From assembly GCF_000473895.1 (NCBI RefSeq), contig NZ_ASSJ01000085.1, positions 1 through 60,477 on the forward strand: 60,477 nt of DNA, given 5' to 3'. The notes beneath the pieces are model-generated. The model saw only the letters and a program-made list of their open reading frames with translations, was not told where the DNA came from and ran no database searches. Of this stretch, positions 21,344-30,592 are shown one piece after another. The stretch comes from Rubidibacter lacunae KORDI 51-2. Lineage in GTDB: Bacteria > Cyanobacteriota > Cyanobacteriia > Cyanobacteriales > Rubidibacteraceae. Every line of letters starts with the position of its first letter. Position 1 is the stretch's first letter. The translations under genes and the position numbers were made by a program.

Positions 21344-22642
21344 CTATTGACCCAACTCTTGCGACGGGGGCGCACAGGCGATCGCATGCCCGGCCGAGGC
21401 GGTGCAGGGCGGTGGCAACAGCCACAGCGTGCCGATCGCACCGATGGCAACGCCGGTCAAACCAATCGCGATCGCGATTGGTAGGGTTACAACCCGAGTT
21501 TGCCAGGGTCGGGCAGGTCGGGTAGGCTCGCACTGCATGCGCTGCCAAGTCAGGAATTCTGCCGAGGGTTTGAGGCACAACGTCGGCAGCAGAGTTGCAC
21601 CGGGATAGCGGTCTTGATGCGGTTCTAAGCGCTTGCGCGCGGTAAAGATCGATGCTAGCAACGAGCGATCGCGGGCGAATTCCCGAAAAAAGTAACGCAG
21701 AAAGTCCACTGCTACCGTATCGGGGACTGGCTCGCGCATGACGATACTTTGAGGCAGGTTGATTTGCGCCAGTTGGTATGCCAATCCCAACCCGTCGCAG
21801 GAGTTAAAAATGGCCAGCTGCAGTCCGTTATGAATCGCCGCAGCCAAAGAGTCTCGCAAGTCTTCAACTGAGAGGCGTTCGTCGCAGTCGAGTTCGAGCC
21901 AGCCAAGGCGTCCGTCCGAACGGCTGCCACTATGTCCGGTGAAAACGAAGATGTGATACCCGCACTCGTCCCAGAGTGCCTCGCAAAGCTCCTGGTGGCG
22001 CGGTTGGATGAGGGAACGAACCTCGGCACCGCGCGCTTCAAGCTCGCGAACGACAGCCAGGTCGGCCTTGGTGTCGATGCCGTCACCGCGACCGACAACA
22101 ACCAACACGCGCGGACCGGTCGCCGGCAGCTGCGGCTCCACAAACGTGGGAGAGTCTTTGGGGGCTTGGAGGACGACTTCCGAATGGGGGTAGTGGGTTG
22201 CCAGCAAACGCCACGCTTGCCAGGGTAGGCGGTTGAGAGGGTCATCTTTACAATCGAGCAGGATGAAGATCTCGCCGTCACTCTCCTTGCGGTGCAATTC
22301 GCCGGCGTAGGCAATCAATCCGTCTCGGACGGTTTGCCAGCCGGAGCTGCTGCCGCGCTCGAGCCAACCATTGAGCTGCGCTTCCAGTCCGTCCAGGGCA
22401 GAACGTAAGTTGTCGAGCAGCCAATCGCGGTTTCCTCGCGCGACCGATAATCCCACGATGCGCGCGTCGTCGAGCTGGCGGTATAGGTGCTGGCAATCAC
22501 GGAGTGCTTGGAGCAATTCCGGAGGCAGTGCATAGAGACAGCCTTCGAGTTCCTTTTCAGGCCGGTGCGATGCCGTCAGCGTCGCGCGGTAGCGATCGCC
22601 GTTTGCTTGCCGTAATTTCAAGCGCAAGTATTGCTCTGGCAT
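21344..22642 (-). CDS. Membrane-anchored CHAT-domain protein (caspase-like protease family)
   Basis: A 432-residue protein. Residues about 175-340 form a CHAT domain (caspase-HetF associated with TPRs): the putative catalytic histidine is H237 in FVFTGHSGS and the cysteine is C282 in FNSCDGLGLAY, so the dyad is intact. The upstream part, about 1-170, is a conserved cyanobacterial N-terminal region (LLDNLRSALDGLEAQLNGWL). A single hydrophobic helix at about 384-410 and a short tail with two cysteines follow, which would anchor the protease domain facing the cytoplasm. It lies 88 nt after a DUF1822 gene and a sigma factor gene. Protease activity is inferred from the dyad; the substrate is unknown. 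Confidence 0.88.
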   Translation of the reverse strand: MPEQYLRLKLRQANGDRYRATLTASHRPEKELEGCLYALPPELLQALRDCQHLYRQLDDARIVGLSVARGNRDWLLDNLRSALDGLEAQLNGWLERGSSSGWQTVRDGLIAYAGELHRKESDGEIFILLDCKDDPLNRLPWQAWRLLATHYPHSEVVLQAPKDSPTFVEPQLPATGPRVLVVVGRGDGIDTKADLAVVRELEARGAEVRSLIQPRHQELCEALWDECGYHIFVFTGHSGSRSDGRLGWLELDCDERLSVEDLRDSLAAAIHNGLQLAIFNSCDGLGLAYQLAQINLPQSIVMREPVPDTVAVDFLRYFFREFARDRSLLASIFTARKRLEPHQDRYPGATLLPTLCLKPSAEFLTWQRMQCEPTRPARPWQTRVVTLPIAIAIGLTGVAIGAIGTLWLLPPPCTASAGHAIACAPPSQELGQ

Positions 22643-22730
22643 GGGCGGGTTCCGGGCGAAGTCGGGACGCGATCGCGCAGCTGGCGATCGAGCGGGCAGT
22701 TGGCTGAAGCAATCGAGGACGGACGGATGC

Positions 22731-23678
22731 TCAGGCAGTGAATATCTCGCGGACCCTCACGTCATCGAGGTCCAGCTCCAAGTTAAATGGCTCGTCGGGT
22801 TGGCAGAGGAAGTCGAGTTGCAACCAGTTATCGGCATCTCCTGCACGTACCTGCAAGCTCGCCTCATCTGACGCGTCCAATAACGTGGCGCACAAGCCCG
22901 ACGGCAAGCAATGAGCGTTCCCGCAGGGATAAAGACGCATACAAAGGCTCGTGCTGCGATCCGCGTGCAATGCTGCTTTCACGACGAGCACGATCGCTTG
23001 TTCGTCGCCACCGGTATGCCAACGCAGGACCTTACCGCGACTGATGTGGTGTGAAGCTTCGTCGGGAGCTGCCAACACCTCTACCGGCGGGGCTGCCGTT
23101 CGGAGCGTGCTGCCCGTCGCGGGTAAGAGGATGTCAGACGGCTCCCATTCGGGCGCGAAGATTCCCGCAAACCACTCCTGCAGGCGGGTATGACGGCTGG
23201 AGCGCTCCAGTACGCTGAGGAAGTCATCAAGCGACTGCAACTCCGCCAGCGGGACTTCATCGTCACTCCGGATCCGCTCGGGCGACACGAAGCCCAGCAG
23301 ATACGCCCAATCCAGGCAATCGCCGATGCGCACGATCGCGCAGCCGAGGCAGTCATCGGCAAGGGCAATTGGCACGGTCGCGGTCGCGGCGGCGGGCAAC
23401 ACGGGGCAGCAGGCGATCCGGCCGCGGCCCGGCACGATCAAGTCGTTGACGTCAAAGGCGGCACGCAGTCCTGGCTGCCAGCATTTGCCCTGCTGGGGTG
23501 CCGTCGCGATCGCCAAGCAATTTAGGTATGTCCGAACGGCACAGACGGCCAGCGTGTTGAGATAGACCTGCTTGCCTTTCTGAGGTGTGGCTTGCTCGGT
23601 AGCAAATTGCTCGGCGTATCGGCGAGTATGGCGATCGAGGGCGATCGCAATCGGTGGCGGTGCAGTCGCAGCATTCAT
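22731..23678 (-). CDS. DUF1822 family protein
   Basis: A 315-residue cytoplasmic protein of the cyanobacterial DUF1822 family. The real start is taken as ATG at 23678 (MNAATAPPPIAIALDRHTRR), which overlaps the stop of the sigma factor gene by 4 nt (ATGA), implying translational coupling; the upstream open extension lies inside that gene. Family-like features are the N-terminal helix A...FA.EQATPQKGKQVYLNTLAVCAV, a central W-rich region and the C-terminal DDVRVREIFTA. No enzymatic motif is visible. Genes of this family often sit next to sigma factor and CHAT genes in cyanobacteria, as here; a regulatory or partner role is inferred. Confidence 0.85.
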   Translation of the reverse strand: MNAATAPPPIAIALDRHTRRYAEQFATEQATPQKGKQVYLNTLAVCAVRTYLNCLAIATAPQQGKCWQPGLRAAFDVNDLIVPGRGRIACCPVLPAAATATVPIALADDCLGCAIVRIGDCLDWAYLLGFVSPERIRSDDEVPLAELQSLDDFLSVLERSSRHTRLQEWFAGIFAPEWEPSDILLPATGSTLRTAAPPVEVLAAPDEASHHISRGKVLRWHTGGDEQAIVLVVKAALHADRSTSLCMRLYPCGNAHCLPSGLCATLLDASDEASLQVRAGDADNWLQLDFLCQPDEPFNLELDLDDVRVREIFTA

Positions 23679-24406
23679 GGGAGAGGATCCAAATTGAGCG
23701 TGGAATTCAAGGTACGGACGAGTTCGGCTACGAGCGGGCGGCACTTTTTCTTCCAGTGCGAGTAGAGGGTTTGTTCGGGGATACCGTATTCGCGAGCGAT
23801 TTGACGTACGCGTTGGGGGGGCTCCTGTAGAAGCAGGCGTGCGACCAACTCGCGGCAGTGACAGTCGGGGTGCTTTCCCGGGTGGCAATTGCTGAGAGTG
23901 CCATTGGGATCGCGTTCGAGATAGTCCCAAACCTTGCGACCGTAGCGATGACGAGTGGCAGCTTGCTGCTCGGCAATTTGTCGTTCGACCAGGTCGAGCT
24001 TACTAGCGGGGTCGGGTAGGAGTTCGATCGGATCGACATCGATCGCGTCGGTTTTAAGATTGACGATGTACTTGTCGTCAGAGGTATACAGATCGCGCAC
24101 GCGCCACCGTAAATAACCGTTGACCCAGCGCACGAAACTTTCGTCTGCTGATACCCCACGCGGTTCAAAGGTATCGATGTTCTTGCAGACCCACTCGAGC
24201 GTGCGGTTATATGCTTCGGGATAGTCCTGGTGAGACGAGCGATAGAGACCGGGCAACCGCTGCATACAGGCAAGCAGTCGGTTGAGCGCTTTGCGTCGGG
24301 CAGGGCTTCCGGCCGGCACCCGACAGGTAGCTGCAATCGCCACCTGTAGGGCACTCTCGCCGGGGTCGCGATCGGAAGGCATGCGCGCAATCGTCATAAG
24401 CAGCAT
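23675..24406 (-). CDS. Sigma-70 family RNA polymerase sigma factor (ECF-like)
   Basis: A protein of about 243 residues with a C-terminal helix-turn-helix (QRVRQIAREYGIPEQTLYSHWKKKC) matching region 4.2 of alternative sigma factors. The N-terminal half (NRLLACMQRLPGLYRSSHQDYPEAYNRTLEWVCKNID...FVRWVNGYLRWR) corresponds to a divergent region 2. The open frame starts at a TTG at 24433, but ATG codons at 24406 and 24397 are more likely starts; none has a clear ribosome-binding site. The DUF1822 gene overlaps its stop by 4 nt and the CHAT gene follows. It probably directs transcription of this cluster or a dedicated regulon; targets cannot be deduced from the sequence. Confidence 0.82.
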   Translation of the reverse strand: MLLMTIARMPSDRDPGESALQVAIAATCRVPAGSPARRKALNRLLACMQRLPGLYRSSHQDYPEAYNRTLEWVCKNIDTFEPRGVSADESFVRWVNGYLRWRVRDLYTSDDKYIVNLKTDAIDVDPIELLPDPASKLDLVERQIAEQQAATRHRYGRKVWDYLERDPNGTLSNCHPGKHPDCHCRELVARLLLQEPPQRVRQIAREYGIPEQTLYSHWKKKCRPLVAELVRTLNSTLNLDPLP

Positions 24407-24600
24407 AGGCTGACAGCGTTTAGAATAAGCCAAGTCTTAGTCGGGCTTATCCTAATTCTGCTTGATTGTGACGCCCGAGCCACCGGCGATCGCGCGGTTT
24501 TCTTCCCTTCCCAGACTATTCGCCCGATGGTTGCACTGTTATGACCGTGCTGACTCCGAGGTCGAGCATCCCGTGGCTTCAGGTTCCGCCCGACAGGTGT

Positions 24601-25233
24601 TTACTGGCTCAACCAGGCGATCGCGCGGCGGATCCATTCCTCGGGTTGGGGATTGGCAAGTAAGACGCTGTCTAAGGCAAGAGCGGACAGGGCGTGTTCG
24701 ATTTCGTCTTGCGCGTATCCAAGGGCTAGCAGTGTCATCTCTACGTCCTCGCGTAGGTCCAGTGCCGGCCCGAGAGCAGATTGACTCGCTGCCATTCCAG
24801 AAGCCTGCCGCCACTGTGCCAGCTTGGTCTTGAGTTCTAATGCCATGCGCTCGGCGGTTTTAGTCCCGACACCGGGCACTTTTGCGAGGGCATGTGTATC
24901 TCCCGCCACGATCGCTTCCACTAACCGATTTAAACCGAGCGTGTCGAGGGCTGCGATCGCGAGTTGGCTGCCGATGCCGCTGACGCTGACGAGCTGTCGG
25001 AATAGGTCGCGCTCGGCAGCAGTAGCAAATCCATACAGGACGAGCTGGTCGTCGCGAATTTGCTGGTGCGCGTAGATTTGTACGACTGCCTCCGGATCGG
25101 GCACTAGCTCGCGCGCCAGCCGCCGAGGAATTTGCAATTCGTAACCGATGCCGCCGACTTCCAAAATCAATAGCGTGCGGGTATTTCCACGCTTGACGAT
25201 GCGGTGGACGGTGCCGCGTAGATAAGCAATCAT
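24601..25233 (-). CDS. ruvA: Holliday junction branch migration protein RuvA
   Basis: DNA-binding subunit of the RuvAB branch-migration motor, 210 residues from ATG 25233 (MIAYLRGTVHRIVKRGNTR). It has the N-terminal OB fold, two helix-hairpin-helix motifs (SVSGIGSQLAIAAL and KVPGVGTKTAERMALELK) and the C-terminal domain III (LALGYAQDEIEHALSAL) that touches RuvB. The longer open frame from 25359 adds 42 residues with no family counterpart. It stands alone, about 195 nt upstream of the sigma factor gene. Confidence 0.95.
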   Translation of the reverse strand: MIAYLRGTVHRIVKRGNTRTLLILEVGGIGYELQIPRRLARELVPDPEAVVQIYAHQQIRDDQLVLYGFATAAERDLFRQLVSVSGIGSQLAIAALDTLGLNRLVEAIVAGDTHALAKVPGVGTKTAERMALELKTKLAQWRQASGMAASQSALGPALDLREDVEMTLLALGYAQDEIEHALSALALDSVLLANPQPEEWIRRAIAWLSQ

Positions 25234-25445
25234 GGCGATCTTGCTGGCGCGTGGGACTCGGTTGGGGCACCTTAATGTAGCAGCAATGTAGCAGCCCGTC
25301 AGCATGACTCTGCAACGTTGCAGGGAGACCACTCGCAATGAAGGATAGGAAAAAAGCAATCTACTAACGTTGCTGAATCCTTCGATATTTCCAGCTGCTA
25401 TGGAGGCTGCATCCGGCAGAGCAAGCTATTCGCGATCGCCACTAG

Positions 25446-26225
25446 CTACGAATCGCCAGCAGCCTCCAGCCAGCCGAAGTGCTCCAGTCCTTCGAGGATG
25501 CCGGCCGCGTAACTAGCCCGGGTGCAATGTAACCTTGCAGTTTTGCGCTGAGCAGCGCTCCAGTCGAGTAACTCGGGTTTGGCATTACCGACAATGATTC
25601 CGAAAGGAGAGCCCGTTGCAAACAAAGCAATGTCGTTGCCCGAATCGCCGCAGACGATGGTGGAATTGTCGTCGAACTGCCACTGGTGTTGCAGGAATTG
25701 AACGGCTTGTCCCTTATCTCCCGCCCGTGGAACTAAATCGAGATCCTGCCCGCCACTATAGATCGTCTGTACTGACAAATCGGCCGCGGTAAATTCCTCC
25801 ACCAAGCGCGCGCGCACGGCCGACCACGCATGCTCGGCAAGGAAGTAACTGACCTTGAAGTCGCCCTGCTCGGTTGACGGCTGCAGCATCAGCTCCGGAA
25901 GGTTCGCGCAAATAGCGACTACCGCCTGGCGCTTCCATCCAACTGACAGCCGTTGCGCCCATGTTGGGTCGGGTGCCGCTCCAACCGGATCGAGAGCGGG
26001 GTAGTAGATCTCGGTTCCGACGGAGGTTACGAGCGCGTCGGGCACGAGCAAGTCCTGTTCGCTGAGGAGTTCGCGGTATAGATGTGGCGATCGCCCGGTC
26101 GCGTAAACCAACCGCAATTGACCCCGCGACTGCAGCGCTTGCAGGTAAGTATTGAGAGCGGTTAGAGCTTTTGCATCCCCCACGAGCGTATTGTCTAAAT
26201 CGGTGACTAGGAGTAGTGTTCGCAT
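25446..26225 (-). CDS. spp: Sucrose-phosphate phosphatase
   Basis: HAD-type phosphatase releasing sucrose from sucrose-6-phosphate, 259 residues from ATG 26225 (MRTLLLVTDLDNTLVGD). D9 and D11 are the nucleophile and acid/base of motif I. Family features include the substrate-binding VTSVGTEIYYP segment, TDLDNTLVGD, and motif IV CGDSGNDIALF. Sucrose is the compatible solute of low-salt-tolerant cyanobacteria, so the gene points to osmotic adaptation by sucrose. The synthase is not in the window. The gene is divergent from the dual-specificity phosphatase gene. Confidence 0.9.
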   Translation of the reverse strand: MRTLLLVTDLDNTLVGDAKALTALNTYLQALQSRGQLRLVYATGRSPHLYRELLSEQDLLVPDALVTSVGTEIYYPALDPVGAAPDPTWAQRLSVGWKRQAVVAICANLPELMLQPSTEQGDFKVSYFLAEHAWSAVRARLVEEFTAADLSVQTIYSGGQDLDLVPRAGDKGQAVQFLQHQWQFDDNSTIVCGDSGNDIALFATGSPFGIIVGNAKPELLDWSAAQRKTARLHCTRASYAAGILEGLEHFGWLEAAGDS

Positions 26226-26375
26226 TAACTTCACATCAACATCTTGAGGTTGTAAGTGCGTTCGACCGAGTAGCAAGTTTGTTCTGAGTAGCTGTGGTTG
26301 CCGTCAGTAGCCTGCATGCTGCGACTGGTAGGATAAGGGCTAAACTACTTTGAAAATAATGTTTGAGAATGCAGT

Positions 26376-26858
26376 ATGATAAAGCGCTTCTCCTGGGTTT
26401 TATCGCAAAAGCTTGCGGTCGGTCCGTTTCCCCACTCTGAGAACCAAGCGGGCTATCTCGCGCGCCAGGGGATCACGGCCGTACTGTGCTTGACCGAGCC
26501 AGACGAGCGCGACGTTCCATCCGGGATATTCAACCGCTTCGTATGGGAGCGCGTGGCCATTCCCGACGGCTTCACAGGGGGCGTTCCTGAAGTCGAGCAC
26601 TTCACCCAATCCCTCGCCATCCTGACCCGCTGGCACCGCAAAGGTCACGCTGTTTATGTCCACTGCCTTGCCGGAGTCGGACGCTCGCCCTCGGTTTGTG
26701 CTGCCTACGTAGCGCGGACCCAATCTATCGATCTCGATTACGCGATCGCCCTTGTTAAACAGCAACACGAGATCGCCAACCCCGACAGCGCCCAAGTGGC
26801 AATCATGCGCGAGTTTCTCTCGCAATCGAACTCGTTCGAGGGCGCTTCAAATAATTAG
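26376..26858 (+). CDS. Dual-specificity protein phosphatase family protein
   Basis: A 160-residue cysteine-based phosphatase. The P-loop signature HCLAGVGRSPS is intact, with catalytic C97 and phosphate-binding R103; the general-acid loop is probably the IPDGFTG segment (residues 62-68). ATG start at 26376. It resembles small DSP/PTP-like phosphatases that remove phosphate from Ser/Thr/Tyr residues or from non-protein substrates. It is a single-gene unit diverging from spp across about 150 nt, which may hold both promoters. Confidence 0.88.
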   Translation: MIKRFSWVLSQKLAVGPFPHSENQAGYLARQGITAVLCLTEPDERDVPSGIFNRFVWERVAIPDGFTGGVPEVEHFTQSLAILTRWHRKGHAVYVHCLAGVGRSPSVCAAYVARTQSIDLDYAIALVKQQHEIANPDSAQVAIMREFLSQSNSFEGASNN

Positions 26859-27276
26859 CCAGTTGCCATGGGTCCATATTGGCTGGCAAGCAGCCAGTCA
26901 AACCAGAAGGCAGAGTGACACCCCTTAATGACTCGCCATGCTGGGTACGGTGCAAGTGATACATCAGCTTGGATATGGCACTTGAGCCTATGGAGCACAG
27001 AGCCAAATAACAATTGTGTGATGTGAGCAGGTGTAGTTGGTGCACGTGTATTTGCGAACGCGAGAAGGAGGGGATGCGATATTTACCGATACTGCATCGC
27101 TTCGTGCAACTAGAATCTAGTGCAGGTCTACTATGTCGCAGTCAGTTGCACGATTGAAGCGATCTTTTATTCCAGCGATGCTTTCCTAGTTAAGGTCCTG
27201 GCAACAATCTTGATTTTTCTGAGCCAAGCGAAAGTTGAACTGACAGGGTTTACCTTTAGAGGCAGATGCTTTTCGG
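26859..27276. other. Intergenic, no gene seen
   Basis: No convincing gene. A short inverted repeat (TGGCTG-GCAAG-CAGCCA, about 26880-26896) lies 22 nt after the phosphatase stop but has no T-run after it, so I do not call it a terminator. The rest shows only short open frames without recognisable content. Confidence 0.4.
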
Positions 27277-27663
27277 CTATGCCCGTGGCGATACTTCGTG
27301 ATTAAACTTTAAGCGATGGATGCGCGCTAGCAGGTCTTGGCAAACGTTCGCCGCTATCCAGATGCCGGAACGTTCTGCCAGATCGTCGATGGAGGCGATC
27401 GCGACGTATTGTGCCTTGAAGTTCCGCTGGACGCTGCCAATGATGGACTCGGTGGTAAATCGACTGCGAGTTCCGTCGAGCCGAGGTTCGTCAATCGCTG
27501 CGGTCAGAAGTTTGCCGAATACCTCGGAGCGATCGCGCCGATTCTCAGCAAGAGTGTGGTCGACGAGCATCCAGCGCTGTCGCCACCAGACGTACAGGAG
27601 GGCCTGTCCCAGTGCATTGGCGATCCGCGTCATGCCGCCGAGTTCAAGCAATGCATGCAGCAC
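27277..27663 (-). CDS. Possible hypothetical protein, weak support
   Basis: A 128-codon open frame starting at an ATG (MLHALLELGGMTRIANALGQ). Its C-terminal half has a protein-like hydrophobic periodicity (NVCQDLLARIHRLKFNHE). No family is recognised, all nearby frames are also open because the DNA is G+C-rich, and no clear ribosome-binding site precedes the start. It may be a real lineage-specific gene or a chance frame. Confidence 0.3.
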   Translation of the reverse strand: MLHALLELGGMTRIANALGQALLYVWWRQRWMLVDHTLAENRRDRSEVFGKLLTAAIDEPRLDGTRSRFTTESIIGSVQRNFKAQYVAIASIDDLAERSGIWIAANVCQDLLARIHRLKFNHEVSPRA

Positions 27664-27885
27664 TAGCCCGAGCGATCGAGCGGCTCCACAACAATTCTGA
27701 CAGCAATTCAGTGGGTCGTCTCTAGTAGCAAGGGCGATTGGAATGATTTGGTGCCTCTCGTTCAGCAGTCGTCTACGGCGTGCTCCACATCACTCAGTCC
27801 GGCAATCACTACCGCGTGCTTCTGAAATCAGAGCAGGTAGGGATTTAAGCTGGGAGCGGATTTACGGTCCGTTTCTACAGTAAGG

Positions 27886-29628
27886 ATGAGCGGGGTGACC
27901 ATCGATTTTCGCAATGCTAATGCGCTTTGGAGTTCGGTGTTGGTCGAAGCGCTGGTGCGATCTGGCGTCGCGACGGTAGTTGTGTGTCCTGGCTCGCGAT
28001 CGGGTCCGCTGGCAGTGGCCTGCGCGCGGCATCCGCACATCGAAGCGATTCCCGTGCTGGACGAGCGGTCGGCTGCCTTTTTCGCCCTCGGAATTGCCAA
28101 ACGTATGGGCAAGCCAGTCGGATTAATCTGCACGTCAGGAACGGCAGCAGCAAACTTCTATCCCGTAATTGCCGAAGCCCACGAGAGCCGAGTCCCTTTG
28201 TTGGTGTTGAGTGCCGATCGCCCGCCGGAGTTGCGCGACTGCCGCGCAGGTCAGGCGATCGACCAGGTAAAACTTTACGGCACGTATCCCAACTGGTATG
28301 CAGAGTTAGCGCTTCCGTTTGCGTCGCTGGACATGTTGCGCTATCTGCGGCAAACAGCAGTTCAGGCAGTGCGACAGTGTCTGCAGCCGCATCCGGGTCC
28401 GGTACATCTCAACGTCCCACTGCGCGATCCGCTCGCGCCCGTTTCCGAGCCGCTGCCAGCAGAATTGGAGGGGGCATTGGTTAACTTCTGCGACGAGATC
28501 GTGCCCCCGCAACGGCTCGAACCGAATGCTTCGCTGCCTTTTTCGGTGTGGGAGCAGGTAGAACGCGGCATCATCCTTGCGGGAGTCGCACAGCCATCGG
28601 AGCCGGAGCTGTACGCGCGCGCGATCGCCGCCCTCGCTGTGGCCCTGGGCTGGCCGGTTCTGGCAGAAGGCTTGTCGCCTGTTCGCAACCGTGCCGGGCT
28701 GAATCCCTATCTGGTAGCAGGTTACGATGCAATCTTGAGGGATCGTATGCTGGCGCGATCCTTAGCCCCCCGGCAAATCATTCAATTCGGCACGCTACCG
28801 ACGAGTAAGGAACTGCGTGCGTGGTTGGCTGCAGCCGATGCGCAGTGTTGGATCCTCGACGCGCGTTACGACAACCTCGATCCGCTCCACGGCCGCACGA
28901 CGCATCTTGCGCATGCGCCACAACTACTGGCACGTTCTCCTGCTCTAGCTGCCCGGTCGCCGCGCCCACCATCGAGTTATCTCCGTCAGTGGCTGGTTGC
29001 CGAGCAACGGGTGCAGACAGCAATGGCACGCACACTGTCCGACTTAGATGCTCCGTTTGCTGGCAAGATTGCCTGGCTACTGGCGCAGCTTTTGCCTCAG
29101 GAAACTCCTATCATCGTTGCCAATAGCACGCCCGTCCGCGATGTGGAATGGTTCTGGCCGCCAGGCGATCGCCGCATGCACATGTTTTGTAATCGCGGAG
29201 CAAATGGCATCGACGGTACGCTCGCGACGGCGTTGGGAATTGCACATCGCCAACAAAGTAGCGTGCTGCTGACAGGCGACTTAGCACTTTTACACGATAC
29301 AACTGGGTTTTTGCTCCGCGATCGCTTCGTGGGACACTTGACAATCGTGCTAGTCAATAACAATGGTGGCGGTATTTTCGAGCAACTTCCGATTGCACAG
29401 TTCGACCCGCCGTTCGAAGAGTTTTTCGCCACGCCTCAATCTGCGAACTTTGCGAAACTCTGTGCGGCTTACGGCGTCGAGCACTGCCACGTCCGTGACT
29501 GGTCGCACTTCGAAGACCTCTTAACCCCGTTACCGACAGACGGCATTCGCCTGTTGGAATTTCACAGCGATCGTCGCGCCGACGCACGCTGGCGGCAGCA
29601 ACTTCTGGCAAAATTCTACAGCCAATAA
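27886..29628 (+). CDS. menD: 2-succinyl-5-enolpyruvyl-6-hydroxy-3-cyclohexene-1-carboxylate synthase
   Basis: Thiamine-diphosphate enzyme joining 2-oxoglutarate-derived succinyl semialdehyde to isochorismate, on the path to phylloquinone, the quinone of photosystem I. Length 580 residues, normal for MenD. Visible are VVCPGSRSGPLAVA, the ThDP-activating glutamate region LDERSAAFFALGIAKR, the CTSGTAAANFYPVIAEA block, RGANGIDGTLATALG and the ThDP/metal site GDLALLHD...NNNGGGIFEQ. It is not in an operon; neighbours on both sides are gene-poor spacers. Confidence 0.96.
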   Translation: MSGVTIDFRNANALWSSVLVEALVRSGVATVVVCPGSRSGPLAVACARHPHIEAIPVLDERSAAFFALGIAKRMGKPVGLICTSGTAAANFYPVIAEAHESRVPLLVLSADRPPELRDCRAGQAIDQVKLYGTYPNWYAELALPFASLDMLRYLRQTAVQAVRQCLQPHPGPVHLNVPLRDPLAPVSEPLPAELEGALVNFCDEIVPPQRLEPNASLPFSVWEQVERGIILAGVAQPSEPELYARAIAALAVALGWPVLAEGLSPVRNRAGLNPYLVAGYDAILRDRMLARSLAPRQIIQFGTLPTSKELRAWLAAADAQCWILDARYDNLDPLHGRTTHLAHAPQLLARSPALAARSPRPPSSYLRQWLVAEQRVQTAMARTLSDLDAPFAGKIAWLLAQLLPQETPIIVANSTPVRDVEWFWPPGDRRMHMFCNRGANGIDGTLATALGIAHRQQSSVLLTGDLALLHDTTGFLLRDRFVGHLTIVLVNNNGGGIFEQLPIAQFDPPFEEFFATPQSANFAKLCAAYGVEHCHVRDWSHFEDLLTPLPTDGIRLLEFHSDRRADARWRQQLLAKFYSQ

Positions 29629-30592
29629 TCCTATGACAGTTGAAGAGCTTGTTCGAGGTATTCAAGGATAGAAACAAAGATGAATCGCAACTGCTACACA
29701 AAGACTTTTCGGATGCCCCTGTCTGTCGCCATATCTCCAGAAAAGTGAGTTGAAGCGAACCAGCCAAGTCACGTTTCATACAAATCTGGGAGACTGCTCT
29801 CCGTTCCCGACCTTTTTAAACTCGATACAGCGCAGTTTTCTCGACTCGGTTGCGATAGTGTTCTGGCGAATTTGATATCAGCCATGGGAGCGGCGACCAA
29901 GGGTTTCCGGAAATGGCTAAGGCTGTCATCTTGGGACAAACGCATACTCTGTGTATCAGCTCGAAATTCGCAATAAGAGAAACTCGAGCTGATGTTGGTT
30001 TCGAAAAAATTATCTGCGTTCTAGCACACCCGATCGCTGAACCTCGAATTCGGTCTTGGCAGAGAAATATGTATGCATTTGCCCAAGCCTGGATTATTCA
30101 CAAAGATTTTTACGAAGCCTCAAACCCTTGCTCTGACTAGGCTCCAATCTACGCGTATAGAAACACACTGTCATTGAGCAAAAAAGTCTGCAAGCCTTGC
30201 ACGGCAAAAGATTTAAGGTCTCCGCAAAAGAGTTCATCAACTATCCAGGTTAGTGCTTTGCCAAGTCCAATATTTAGGGTTGTCGATCTCTGGGAACTAT
30301 TTTTAAAAGGGTTCGAGAGGGTGAGAACTCCAAAATCATTTCTTGGCGCAGCCCTAAATGCTTATCTACAAACGCTGTGATAGCATCCGAAATGCTTGGG
30401 CGATTGCACTTGGTTGGAACCAATCGTAATAAGTTATCACTTGATTGCAGTAGAGTTCCGGGATCGCCAGCAATTATCAAGCTAAGACCCGTTGCCTAAA
30501 TGTCGGTCGCGCAGTCCCGCACGCGGCTGCTGGAACTCAACTGCATAGAACATTTCAATCCGATTGCTCGAACGGTTCGGGAACATATCACT
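29629..30592. other. Gene-poor stretch after menD
   Basis: About 960 bases without a convincing gene and more A+T-rich than flanking DNA. The best leftward frame (30274-30480, TTG start, 68 codons) ends in a protein-like segment (DKHLGLRQEMILEFSPSRTL), but has no ATG and no family. No terminator, tRNA or transposase was recognised. Confidence 0.4.

Noticed and set aside
26880-26896. TGGCTG/CAGCCA hairpin as a terminator of the phosphatase gene
   Set aside because: Short stem and no T-run.
30274-30480. 68-codon leftward frame with TTG start
   Set aside because: The C-terminal part looks protein-like, but there is no ATG/GTG start or family; left as part of the spacer.
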